Under the pieces are notes generated by a model. That model ran no database searches. It had not been told where the DNA came from and saw only the letters and a list, made by a program, of their open reading frames with translations. A program made the translations under genes and the position numbers. Of a DNA stretch of 64,000 nt, positions 45,104-53,159 are shown piece by piece. Source of the DNA: JAAYPI01 sp963668615 (GTDB lineage: Bacteria; Bacteroidota; Bacteroidia; Bacteroidales; Paludibacteraceae); contig CAXXCL010000001.1 in assembly GCA_963668615.2 (NCBI GenBank), positions 251,196-315,195 of the forward strand. Direction: 5' to 3'. Each line of letters starts with the position of its first letter. The stretch's first letter is position 1.

Positions 45104-46411
45104 ATGAGAAGAATCGGTTTCTTTATTTTGTCCTTAGTTGCAATTTCTTCGTTTTTTATCTCCTGTTTGGACAGTGACGTTACCTACTCCAACAATCCTC
45201 ACGTAGCAACTTTCTCAATACAATCAGACACATTGGTACCGGGCATTGAAAACACTGTGTTTACAGTTGATACACTCAGTAAAAAAATCTATAATGTAGA
45301 TTCTATTGACTATGGTACAAAAGTAACAAAACTCGTACCTACCGTAACATTCTGTAAAGGGGCTTCAAAAATTTTAGTAAATGGTGTAGAATGGAATTCG
45401 ACTGATTCACTAGACTTTTCATCTCCATTTACTATGACCATTGTTGCTAAAGATGGCAAAACATCTGCCGACTACGAAGTTAGGCTGAACAAGCATACAG
45501 TGAATCCTGATGAAATAATTTGGACGGAAAAGAGTTCTTCTATCAGCAGCTTAACAGGAATAAAAAGCCAAAAAGCCATTTGGTTTAACAGTAAAGCTTA
45601 CTTTTTTGCACAAGACAATAGTAATACTGTTATTTTTACGAGTCAAGATGCCAGCTCTTGGGCAAATATTGGTTCTACATCTGTTGCAATTGACGTAAAT
45701 TCAATCATTCAACACAACTCCAAATTATTTGCTATTACTACAAGCAATGTGCTCATAAGCTCAATTGACGGGATTGAATGGGTAAATGGAACAACTGAAT
45801 CGAATATTAAATTTATGAACACCTTGTGCTCACTTTCCGGCAAATTATGGATTGCGGGGGAAGATGAGAATAACCAATTATATCTATATTCTTCAACGGA
45901 CGGAACAACTTGGACAAAAAGCAATGCTTTGGCAAGTAATTTCCCCTATTTAAACCAAGTAAAGACGACTCTCACTACGAAAACAAACATTGCAAAAGCC
46001 TACTTGTTAGGAGGCACATCTCAAAATTCAGAATATTCAGAAGGAGTCTTTTCATCGATGAACGGTTCTTATTGGATAAATACCCTTTCAGATGTTAACG
46101 GATTTTCTTTCGGATTACGAAAAAATGCAGCGGGCTTTTCCCTGGATAAAAAAATATTCTTTTGGGGTGGTCTAAACACAACAAATGAGATTGTCAGTGA
46201 TTTTTATGTGTCAATTGATGAAGGCTGCACTTGGAAAGCGGCAGCTGATTATCAAAAATTTCCGGACAAATTCGGGGCTAGAAAAAACGCATCTGCTTTT
46301 GTTGACGACAACAAAAATATTTGGATCATTGGAGGAGAAAGCCAATCCGAAAGTTTATTTGATGTTTGGCAAGGAAGACTAAGAAAACTTGATTTCTTAA
46401 TTCAAGAATAA
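45104..46411 (+). CDS. DUF6242-like kelch/BNR lipoprotein
   Basis: A 435-residue protein with a lipoprotein-type N-terminus (FFISC, Cys about residue 21). After an Ig-like domain (about 35-130), the rest has repeated blade-like motifs, for example SSIDGIEWVNG, SSTDGTTWTKSN, SSMNGSYWIN and SIDEGCTWKAA, with IWIIGGESQ. These predict a beta-propeller. It matches what I recall of DUF6242 proteins of Bacteroidales. Probably surface or periplasmic; function unknown. A TACCTTTG lies at 45062-45069. Confidence 0.7.
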   Translation: MRRIGFFILSLVAISSFFISCLDSDVTYSNNPHVATFSIQSDTLVPGIENTVFTVDTLSKKIYNVDSIDYGTKVTKLVPTVTFCKGASKILVNGVEWNSTDSLDFSSPFTMTIVAKDGKTSADYEVRLNKHTVNPDEIIWTEKSSSISSLTGIKSQKAIWFNSKAYFFAQDNSNTVIFTSQDASSWANIGSTSVAIDVNSIIQHNSKLFAITTSNVLISSIDGIEWVNGTTESNIKFMNTLCSLSGKLWIAGEDENNQLYLYSSTDGTTWTKSNALASNFPYLNQVKTTLTTKTNIAKAYLLGGTSQNSEYSEGVFSSMNGSYWINTLSDVNGFSFGLRKNAAGFSLDKKIFFWGGLNTTNEIVSDFYVSIDEGCTWKAAADYQKFPDKFGARKNASAFVDDNKNIWIIGGESQSESLFDVWQGRLRKLDFLIQE

Positions 46412-46412
46412 A

Positions 46413-46856
46413 ATGAAAAAAATTGCACTTTTCCCGGGATCATTTGACCCTTTTACAATCGGACATTATAGTCTGGTAAAAAGGGCTCTTTCTATTTTTG
46501 ATGAAATTATAATTGCTATTGGCATTAACACGACAAAAGATAATTATTCTGACATTGATGACCGCAAAAAAAACATTGAAAAAATCTTTGAAGAAGAAAA
46601 TGAAAGAATTAAAGTCATCGTTTACAAAGACCTTACAGCAGACATTGTAGAAAAGGAAAAAGCGACTTGCATACTACGAGGCATACGAAACGCTACTGAC
46701 TACGAATACGAAAAAAATATCGCGGATATCCACAGAGAACTTTTCAATATAGAAACAGTATTTTTGTTTGCTGACCTAAAATATGCTCATATTTCCTCTT
46801 CAATGATCCGTGAATTGGAAAGATACGGCAAAAATACCTCTGAATTACGTCCTTAG
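46413..46856 (+). CDS. coaD: Phosphopantetheine adenylyltransferase
   Basis: A 147-residue nucleotidyltransferase of coenzyme A synthesis. The ATP site is ALFPGSFDPFTIGHYSLVKRAL (HxGH reads IGHY, with His in the GH step), then ILRGIRNATDYEYE and the SSSMIRELE motif. Length fits CoaD. It begins one base after the kelch-like gene stop and converges with the argE-like gene. Confidence 0.95.
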   Translation: MKKIALFPGSFDPFTIGHYSLVKRALSIFDEIIIAIGINTTKDNYSDIDDRKKNIEKIFEEENERIKVIVYKDLTADIVEKEKATCILRGIRNATDYEYEKNIADIHRELFNIETVFLFADLKYAHISSSMIRELERYGKNTSELRP

Positions 46857-46860
46857 AAAA

Positions 46861-47916
46861 TTAGATTTTCAATCCACTTAGCAATGAGATATACATTTCG
46901 ATTGCATCACTTATTTCAGAAATATAGACATATTCATCCGCGGTATGGGAACGAGCCGAATCGCCTACTCCAATCTTGACAGAAGGAAATGACATAAAAG
47001 TTTGGTCGGACAATGTGGAAGAGCCGAAAACAGGTAAATTCATCGAAAGACATTTTTTCACAAAAGCATGATTTTTGTCAATAGAAGATGAATTTAATCT
47101 AAACGAACGAGCGACTACGTCCGACTGTACGTTCGATTTTATTACTTCAAAAACTTCTTTATTGGTATAACACTCATTTACTCGAATATCCACCGAAAAC
47201 GAACACTTATCAGGCACTACATTATGCTGAGTTCCCGCACTAATAAGGGTAACGCTCATTTTAACCTTTCCTAGTAAATCAGAAACTTCGGGAAAACTAT
47301 ACGTTTGGAACCATTTAATATCTTCAACAGCCTTATATATCGCATTTACACCTTCTTCACGGGCTGCATGCCCCGATTTGCCGTGAGCCACACAATCAAC
47401 CACCATTAGTCCTTTTTCTGCAATAGCCAATTGCATTTGGGTTGGTTCACCAACAATGGCAAAATCAATTTTGGGCAAAACTTTCACAAGACTTTCCATC
47501 CCATTAGTACCCGAAACTTCTTCCTCAACCGAAATGGCAAGGATTAGATTATATGGCTGTGGCGTATCTTTCAGAAATAAAAAGGTTGCAATCAACGAGA
47601 CCAAAGATGCATGAGCATCATTAGCCCCCAAACCGTATATTTTACCGTCCTTTTCAATCGGGTTAAATGGATCAATTGACCACGAAGAACTTGGCTGTAC
47701 GGTATCCATATGAGAATTAAGCATAATGGTTGGTTTACTGTCATTAAGCTTGCCGGCAACACACCAAACATTGTTATTATGTCTTGCAACAACACAACCA
47801 TTCTGTTCCAAAAAATGGGACAAAGAATCAGCTTTTTGCACTTCATTCCTGCTAACAGAGGGGATTGTTATCAACTCTTTGAGCAAATTTATAGCCTGTT
47901 TTTTCAAAAGATCCAT
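46861..47916 (-). CDS. M20 deacylase, ArgE-like
   Basis: A 351-residue metallopeptidase-fold amidohydrolase. Metal ligands are in MLNSHMDTVQP, GLGANDAHASLVS, VEEEVSGTNGMES, VGEPTQMQLAIAEKG and the last His in ARSHTADEYVYI. The family includes acetylornithine and succinyl-DAP deacylases. Next to argB (12-base gap, same strand) it is most likely the arginine-pathway deacylase. Some Bacteroides use N-succinyl intermediates in this pathway, so the acyl group removed may be succinyl; that is inference. Confidence 0.82.
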   Translation of the reverse strand: MDLLKKQAINLLKELITIPSVSRNEVQKADSLSHFLEQNGCVVARHNNNVWCVAGKLNDSKPTIMLNSHMDTVQPSSSWSIDPFNPIEKDGKIYGLGANDAHASLVSLIATFLFLKDTPQPYNLILAISVEEEVSGTNGMESLVKVLPKIDFAIVGEPTQMQLAIAEKGLMVVDCVAHGKSGHAAREEGVNAIYKAVEDIKWFQTYSFPEVSDLLGKVKMSVTLISAGTQHNVVPDKCSFSVDIRVNECYTNKEVFEVIKSNVQSDVVARSFRLNSSSIDKNHAFVKKCLSMNLPVFGSSTLSDQTFMSFPSVKIGVGDSARSHTADEYVYISEISDAIEMYISLLSGLKI

Positions 47917-47928
47917 TGCAACATCATT

Positions 47929-48699
47929 TTATTTTAGCACTACGGTTCCCTTATTGCCATTTATCTCGGAAGCATGGGTTATGACAACCTGTTTCACACC
48001 AGCCTCAATTGCTTCAAAAGCATTTTCAAGTTTCGGTATCATTCCTCCCTGAATAATTTTTCGATTTACATAGTCAGCAAATATTTCAGGAGTAATTTTT
48101 TCAATCACGCTATCGTCATCATGTTCATCAAGCAAAACACCTTTCTTCTCAAAACAAAATACGAGCGTTACATCAAAAAATGGAGTCAAAGCTTTTGCCA
48201 CTTCACCTGCTATTGTATCTGCATTGGTATTCAGCATAGAGCCTTTTTTATCGTGCGTAAGAGGTGCCACAACAGGCACAATGCCCTGTTTTATTAACGA
48301 GCACAGAATTTGTCCGTCAACCTTTTCAACATCACCGACAAACCCGTAATCGATATCTTTCACGGGACGTTTAGCACTTTTTATCACATTCATATCTGCC
48401 CCTGTAAGTCCAAGTGCATTAACACCTTTTGCCTGAAGTCCGGCAACAATGTTTTTATTTACTAACCCAGCGTAAACCATAGTTACCACATCCAGTGTCG
48501 CTTTATCGGTTATACGTCGACCATCTACCATTTTACTTTCAATACCTAATCTTTCGGACATTTTAGTGGCAGAACGACCTCCTCCGTGTACTAATATTTT
48601 GTAACCTTCTATCGCAGAAAAATCTTCTAATAATTTATGAAGAGTTTTTTCTTCCTCAACTATTTTACCTCCAACTTTTATTAAAACAAGTTTTTCCAT
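47929..48699 (-). CDS. argB: Acetylglutamate kinase
   Basis: A 256-residue amino-acid kinase. Motifs are LIKVGGKIVEE, ILVHGGGRSATKMSERLGI, GRRITDKATLDVVTMVYAGLVNK, NTNADTIAGEVAKAL and IQGGMIPKLENAFEAI. The reaction phosphorylates N-acetylglutamate (or perhaps N-succinylglutamate in this lineage) in arginine synthesis. Full length. A TACATTTG on the minus strand (48730-48723) could be its -7 element. Confidence 0.93.
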   Translation of the reverse strand: MEKLVLIKVGGKIVEEEKTLHKLLEDFSAIEGYKILVHGGGRSATKMSERLGIESKMVDGRRITDKATLDVVTMVYAGLVNKNIVAGLQAKGVNALGLTGADMNVIKSAKRPVKDIDYGFVGDVEKVDGQILCSLIKQGIVPVVAPLTHDKKGSMLNTNADTIAGEVAKALTPFFDVTLVFCFEKKGVLLDEHDDDSVIEKITPEIFADYVNRKIIQGGMIPKLENAFEAIEAGVKQVVITHASEINGNKGTVVLK

Positions 48700-48796
48700 G
48701 TAACTATCTGTTTTTCTTTCTGCAAATGTAAAAAAAAGATGCGTTTATTTGCTTTTTTAGCCTACTTTTGTACGAAAATTAAGTTGCTTTTACAAA

Positions 48797-49333
48797 ATGC
48801 GCAAACTGAAAATCACAGAGCTAAATCGTATTAGTCCTGAAGAATTTAAGGAAAAGAATAAAACTCCCCTAATTGTTGTTTTGGACAATGTGAGAAGCCT
48901 CCACAATATCGGATCGGTTTTCCGTACCAGTGATGCCTTTTTACTGGAAAGTATATATCTCTGTGGCATTACGGCGATTCCTCCTAATGCGGAAATTCAC
49001 AAAACAGCATTAGGTGCGGAATTTACAATGAACTGGACTCATTTTGAAAATACCGAAGAAGCCATAAACCAGCTCAAAAAAGAAGATTATACGATTTTTG
49101 CCGTTGAACAAGTAGAAAGAAGCATCTCTCTGCCGGATTTAAAATTGCCAAAAGGAAGAAAATTTGCCATTGTATTGGGAAATGAAGTGAAAGGCATTGA
49201 GCAAAAGATAGTTGATATGTGTGATGCTGCTGTAGAGATACCTCAATTCGGGACAAAACACTCATTAAACGTATCCGTTGCAACAGGTATTGTCATTTGG
49301 GATTTTTTTAAACAAATAAAACAAAATATTTGA
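48797..49333 (+). CDS. SpoU/TrmH-family RNA 2'-O-methyltransferase
   Basis: A 178-residue SPOUT methyltransferase. The three family motifs are visible: VVLDNVRSLHNIGSVFRTSDAF, FAIVLGNEVKGIEQ and QFGTKHSLNVSVATGIVIW. The deep trefoil knot lies in the last two. No N-terminal substrate-binding domain is present, so the target (tRNA G18-like or rRNA) cannot be named. A TACTTTTG lies at 48763-48770, and it is divergent from argB. Confidence 0.88.
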   Translation: MRKLKITELNRISPEEFKEKNKTPLIVVLDNVRSLHNIGSVFRTSDAFLLESIYLCGITAIPPNAEIHKTALGAEFTMNWTHFENTEEAINQLKKEDYTIFAVEQVERSISLPDLKLPKGRKFAIVLGNEVKGIEQKIVDMCDAAVEIPQFGTKHSLNVSVATGIVIWDFFKQIKQNI

Positions 49334-49373
49334 CCATTTTACTTGCATAAAAACTACTTTTGTAAAAAATTTT

Positions 49374-49958
49374 ATGATTTCGACTGTCTGCATTTATTGT
49401 GCATCAAGTAATTCCATCGCTCCCATCTATGCAGATGTTGCGATAGAGCTAGCTAATGTGTTAGTTAATAATAATATCGCCATTCGTTTTGGTGCGGGAA
49501 ATAATGGATTGATGGCAAAAATAGCAGATACGGTTGTCGCAAAAAACAAAGAAAAAATTACCGGCATTATTCCCCGTTTTATGTACGAAGAAAATTGGCA
49601 TCACACCGGTTTGAGCAACCTCGTCATAACAGAGACAATGCACGAACGAAAACAGTTGATGGTAAAAGATGTCGATGCGGTGATTGCACTACCAGGTGGA
49701 ATTGGAACGTTAGAAGAATTACTGGAAATAATTACATGGAAACAATTGGGCATTTTTTTGCAACCCATTATTATTGTTAACACCAACAATTATTTCAGTT
49801 CTTTACTCAGTATGATAAACAAAGCTTCTGAGGAGAAATTTATGAGAAAAGAACATTTAAACCTTTTTTCTGTTGTTGACACAGTCGACGGAATACTAAA
49901 AACCATTGAAGAATGTCCGGTTTATGACATCTCGATAAGAAAATTTGCAGCTTTATAA
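49374..49958 (+). CDS. LOG-family protein (TIGR00730 type)
   Basis: A 194-residue Rossmann-like protein with the LOG signature: FGAGNNGLMAKIADTV and PGGIGTLEELLEIITWKQLG. The MHERKQLM part is also typical. Members hydrolyse nucleoside 5'-monophosphates (cytokinin-activating in plants and some bacteria); the role in Bacteroidota is unclear. The next gene starts five bases after the stop. A TACTTTTG lies at 49355-49362. Confidence 0.9.
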   Translation: MISTVCIYCASSNSIAPIYADVAIELANVLVNNNIAIRFGAGNNGLMAKIADTVVAKNKEKITGIIPRFMYEENWHHTGLSNLVITETMHERKQLMVKDVDAVIALPGGIGTLEELLEIITWKQLGIFLQPIIIVNTNNYFSSLLSMINKASEEKFMRKEHLNLFSVVDTVDGILKTIEECPVYDISIRKFAAL

Positions 49959-49962
49959 CCAT

Positions 49963-50877
49963 ATGATAGACAGCACACTCATATCCGCATCATACGATTC
50001 CGTATCAAGAGCCGCTTACGCTACTGATACGATACCTGCACTTCGATTTTCAACTGATTCGTTACCAATAGCCAATCTTAAGAGTAATTCTATTCAATCA
50101 ACAATGGACTCTTTGCCATCGGTCATGAACCTTTTGCGACATCCTGTAGATTTACTAGATTTTGCAAACGACACGGTTAAACACCAGTTAATAAATAACT
50201 TTGCAGGAATACCGAAAGTTACCTCTTTCTTTCACAGCGATATTGTTATCAGCTCATTTATTGTTATTTTTCTTGCTCTATGCATAATCTTATTTTTGGA
50301 CAGAAGATCTAAAATTAGATATATCGGAAATATTTTTAGTTCAAAAAACACTTCTGCATCAATTCGGATAACAGCAAAAGAACAAATTCGGGTTATCTTT
50401 TTTGGCATCGTCGCAGTAATCGGATATGGAGGGTTATTATTCTTTGTGTTAACCAAAGGAGATACAGAATACATAACAAATCCATGGCAAATGCTTTCTC
50501 TTATAGGCATTGGATTCACCGGCGTTTTTTTAATAAAGTATATCATATTAAAATTGTACATATTTGCTTTTTTTAGTGAAAGAGAATCAACAGGAATAAG
50601 GCAATATTTTTCAATTATTTTCGCTTTAGGGGCAATTGCTTTTTTAACTTTAGTAGGTTTAGTTTTCTCATCAGAAGCAATTCATCCTTTTTTATATAAA
50701 GGATTCTTGATTCTGATGATAATATCTTTATTATTAACATTTTACGCTCTTCTTAAAACATTTTTCAATCAAATAAATTTGCTTTTATATTTTATTTTGT
50801 ATCTTTGCACCCTAGAAATTTTACCCCTGTTAATGTTTTTCAAAGCACTTGCAGGACAATTGAATTTTATCACTTAA
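49963..50877 (+). CDS. DUF4271 membrane protein
   Basis: A 304-residue protein from the ATG at 49963. A soluble N-terminal part (about 1-85) is followed by about seven hydrophobic helices. The first is IVISSFIVIFLALCIILFL and the last is LLLYFILYLCTLEILPLLMF. It fits the DUF4271 family, which sits before hemD in Bacteroidota. Function unknown. Confidence 0.75.
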   Translation: MIDSTLISASYDSVSRAAYATDTIPALRFSTDSLPIANLKSNSIQSTMDSLPSVMNLLRHPVDLLDFANDTVKHQLINNFAGIPKVTSFFHSDIVISSFIVIFLALCIILFLDRRSKIRYIGNIFSSKNTSASIRITAKEQIRVIFFGIVAVIGYGGLLFFVLTKGDTEYITNPWQMLSLIGIGFTGVFLIKYIILKLYIFAFFSERESTGIRQYFSIIFALGAIAFLTLVGLVFSSEAIHPFLYKGFLILMIISLLLTFYALLKTFFNQINLLLYFILYLCTLEILPLLMFFKALAGQLNFIT

Positions 50878-50889
50878 AACTATAGCAAA

Positions 50890-51651
50890 TTGAAAATAAA
50901 AAAGATATTGATTTCTCAGCCAAAACCAACGACTGAAAAATCACCCTACTATGATATTGCTGACAAGTACGGTGTTAAGATAGAATTTCGTCCTTTTATT
51001 AAAGTAGAGGGTGTAAGCAGCAAAGAATTTAGGCAACAGAAAATCAATATTACCGATCATTCTGCGGTAATTTTCACAGCACGCACAGCTATTGACCACT
51101 TTTTCAGATTATGTGAAGAAATGCGGGTTACGATTCCCGAGACAATGAAATATTTTTGCATTTCCGAAACAGTAGCATTGTATCTTCAAAAATATATCCA
51201 ATACAGAAAAAGAAAAGTTTTCTTTGCAACTTCCGGTAAAATGGAAGATTTGATTGTTAGCATACAAAAACACAATACAGAAAAGTACCTTTTAGCCGTT
51301 TCTGATGTGCACAAGGACAACTACATTGCCTTACTTGACCAACACAACATAGAGTATACAAAGGCTGTATTCTATAAAACGGTAAGTAATGATTTTCAGG
51401 AGGGAGAATGTTTCGATTATGACGTTCTGGTATTTTTCAGCCCCGCAGGAATCGATTCTCTAATGAAAAACTTTCCTGGTTTCGTACAAGATGAAATATC
51501 CATCGGATGCTTCGGATCTACAACGATGCAAGCCGTAAAAGATGCAGGATTGAGGTTGGACTTCAGTGCTCCTGCTCCAAATATACCATCCATGACAGCT
51601 GCTTTAGATTCTTATTTAAAAGAGAAACAGAAAGCTTGCACCAAAAAATAA
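50890..51651 (+). CDS. hemD: Uroporphyrinogen-III synthase family protein
   Basis: A 253-residue HemD-fold protein (ILISQPKPTTEKSPYYDIADKYGV, FTARTAIDHFF, VFFSPAGIDSLMKN, FGSTTMQAVKDAGLRLDFSAP). The translated start is a TTG at 50890, which gives MKIKKILISQPKP, the usual beginning; no ATG is available nearby. HemD makes uroporphyrinogen III for heme, and sequence divergence in this family makes the substrate assignment moderate. It lies between the DUF4271 gene and rnpA, as in other Bacteroidales. Confidence 0.82.
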   Translation: MKIKKILISQPKPTTEKSPYYDIADKYGVKIEFRPFIKVEGVSSKEFRQQKINITDHSAVIFTARTAIDHFFRLCEEMRVTIPETMKYFCISETVALYLQKYIQYRKRKVFFATSGKMEDLIVSIQKHNTEKYLLAVSDVHKDNYIALLDQHNIEYTKAVFYKTVSNDFQEGECFDYDVLVFFSPAGIDSLMKNFPGFVQDEISIGCFGSTTMQAVKDAGLRLDFSAPAPNIPSMTAALDSYLKEKQKACTKK

Positions 51652-51676
51652 TAATGACATAAGATTTCAAAAAAAT

Positions 51677-51723
51677 ATATCTCAAAAGGATTGTTCGAAT
51701 AAAAATCAATACTTTTGAGATAT
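51677..51723 (+). terminator. Inverted repeat upstream of rnpA
   Basis: Twelve-base arms 51677-51688 and 51712-51723 are perfect inverted repeats with a 23-base loop, followed by a T-rich run. It lies between hemD and rnpA. It could end hemD transcription or form an rnpA leader structure. The second arm also contains a TACTTTTG-like -7 sequence (51710-51717). Confidence 0.5.
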
Positions 51724-51731
51724 TTTTTATT

Positions 51732-52133
51732 ATGAAAGACCAACAATACACTTACCCTAAAAAGGAACATCTTTGCGGAAAAAACACAACCGAAGAACTT
51801 TTTTTGAAAGGATCATCTTTTGTCGTTTATCCTATACGGATTGTTTTCTGCAAGAATCCCCAAGAAAATGGCATTTCTGTTCGCCTATTGGCAAGTGTTT
51901 CAAAAAAAAGATTCAAAAAAGCAGTGGATCGCAATTTGGTAAAACGACAAATAAGAGAGGCTTACCGAAAAAATAAACTCAGTTTAATTCAACTCCTAAA
52001 AGAAGAAAAACAAGAGATTTCGTTAGGTATAGTTTATCTTTCTTCAGAAATAATTGAAAGTTCGAAAATTGAGGATGCAGTCTCTCAAGGATTTAAAATC
52101 CTTATGAGAAAGCTATTGCAAAAAAGGGAGTAA
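51732..52133 (+). CDS. rnpA: Ribonuclease P protein component
   Basis: A 133-residue basic protein. The RNR motif region reads FKKAVDRNLVKRQIREAYRKNK (residues near 60-80), which is the RNase P protein signature. The start has KKEHLCGKNTTEELFLKGSSF. It binds the RNase P RNA and helps process tRNA 5' ends. The RNA component is not in this window. It heads rnpA-yidD-tatD. Confidence 0.95.
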   Translation: MKDQQYTYPKKEHLCGKNTTEELFLKGSSFVVYPIRIVFCKNPQENGISVRLLASVSKKRFKKAVDRNLVKRQIREAYRKNKLSLIQLLKEEKQEISLGIVYLSSEIIESSKIEDAVSQGFKILMRKLLQKRE

Positions 52134-52150
52134 GTTCTTACCTTTCCAAA

Positions 52151-52372
52151 ATGAAAAAGTTACTTGAAAAAATATTTTTATTACCCGTCTATTTTTACAG
52201 GTATTGCATTTCGCCACTAAAACCTGCTACCTGCCGATACACACCTACATGCTCTCAATATGCCGTAGAAGCCATCAAAAAACATGGTCCTTTCAAAGGC
52301 TCTTGGTTAGCTCTAAAGAGACTACTTCGTTGCCACCCTTGGGGAGGCAGCGGCTATGACCCTGTACCATGA
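52151..52372 (+). CDS. yidD: Membrane protein insertion efficiency factor YidD
   Basis: A 73-residue protein with the whole YidD signature: YRYCISPLKPATCRYTPTCSQYAVEAIKKHG and LKRLLRCHPWGGSGYDPVP. It has conserved Cys residues and an amphipathic N-terminus. It aids YidC-dependent insertion of membrane proteins. It follows rnpA by 17 bases and overlaps tatD by 4 bases. Confidence 0.96.
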   Translation: MKKLLEKIFLLPVYFYRYCISPLKPATCRYTPTCSQYAVEAIKKHGPFKGSWLALKRLLRCHPWGGSGYDPVP

Positions 52373-53016
52373 AAAACGCATTTTTTAATATTCATACGCA
52401 CAATAAATTCAAAAACACGGATGAAATCAACATTATCAATTTAGACATTGAAAATTTTGACCGCTCACAAACCTGTTCTATCGGAATACCCCCTTGGCAA
52501 ATAAATCAAAATAATGCAACCTCATTGGAAAAACTGCGAAAAATAAGCAAGGAAGAGAATGTTGTTGCTATTGGAGAAATCGGACTGGATAAACGCCTAG
52601 AAATAAGTGATGACGTTCAATTAAAGTTATTGACAGAACAAATTGGAATTGCCAAAGAAGCAGAAAAGCCTATTATCTTTCATTGCGTAAATAAATACAG
52701 TGAACTCATAGCACTAAAAAAGAAACTGAAGATTCCGAATAAATGCATCATACACGGCTTCAGAGGGAATGCCAGATTAGCCCAACAGCTTATCCATGAG
52801 GATTTTTACTTGTCTTTTGGTGAAAAGATTATTTATCATCCCGAAACAGTATTAGCCACGCCTCTAAATCGAATCTTTACCGAAACAGACACCAGTTCTT
52901 GCGGAATAAAAGAAGTTTACGATATCGTTGCTCGTATAAAACAAATCGAAATAAATGAACTGAAAGAATACATTGAAAAAAATGTCCATGAATGCTTTCC
53001 TACACTAGTCTTTTAA
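52369..53016 (+). CDS. TatD-family metal-dependent hydrolase
   Basis: A 215-residue protein, shorter than the usual 250-265 residues. The metal-ligand set is complete: HTH in NIHTHNK, Glu in IGEIGLDK, His in IIFHCVNK, His in IIHGFRGN and Asp in FTETDTS. The family has DNase or 3'-5' exonuclease activity. The start overlaps the yidD stop (ATGA). Confidence 0.85.
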   Translation: MKNAFFNIHTHNKFKNTDEINIINLDIENFDRSQTCSIGIPPWQINQNNATSLEKLRKISKEENVVAIGEIGLDKRLEISDDVQLKLLTEQIGIAKEAEKPIIFHCVNKYSELIALKKKLKIPNKCIIHGFRGNARLAQQLIHEDFYLSFGEKIIYHPETVLATPLNRIFTETDTSSCGIKEVYDIVARIKQIEINELKEYIEKNVHECFPTLVF

Positions 53017-53159
53017 CAAGCCATTTGTAAAAAGTGAAAACATTCCTCATAGAATAAATTTTTTAAAAGAAAGTATAAAAGTTCGATGATATTTTTCATA
53101 AATTTACAAACAGTTTACCTGATATTTTTCAAACAAACTTTACAATATACATTTTCACT

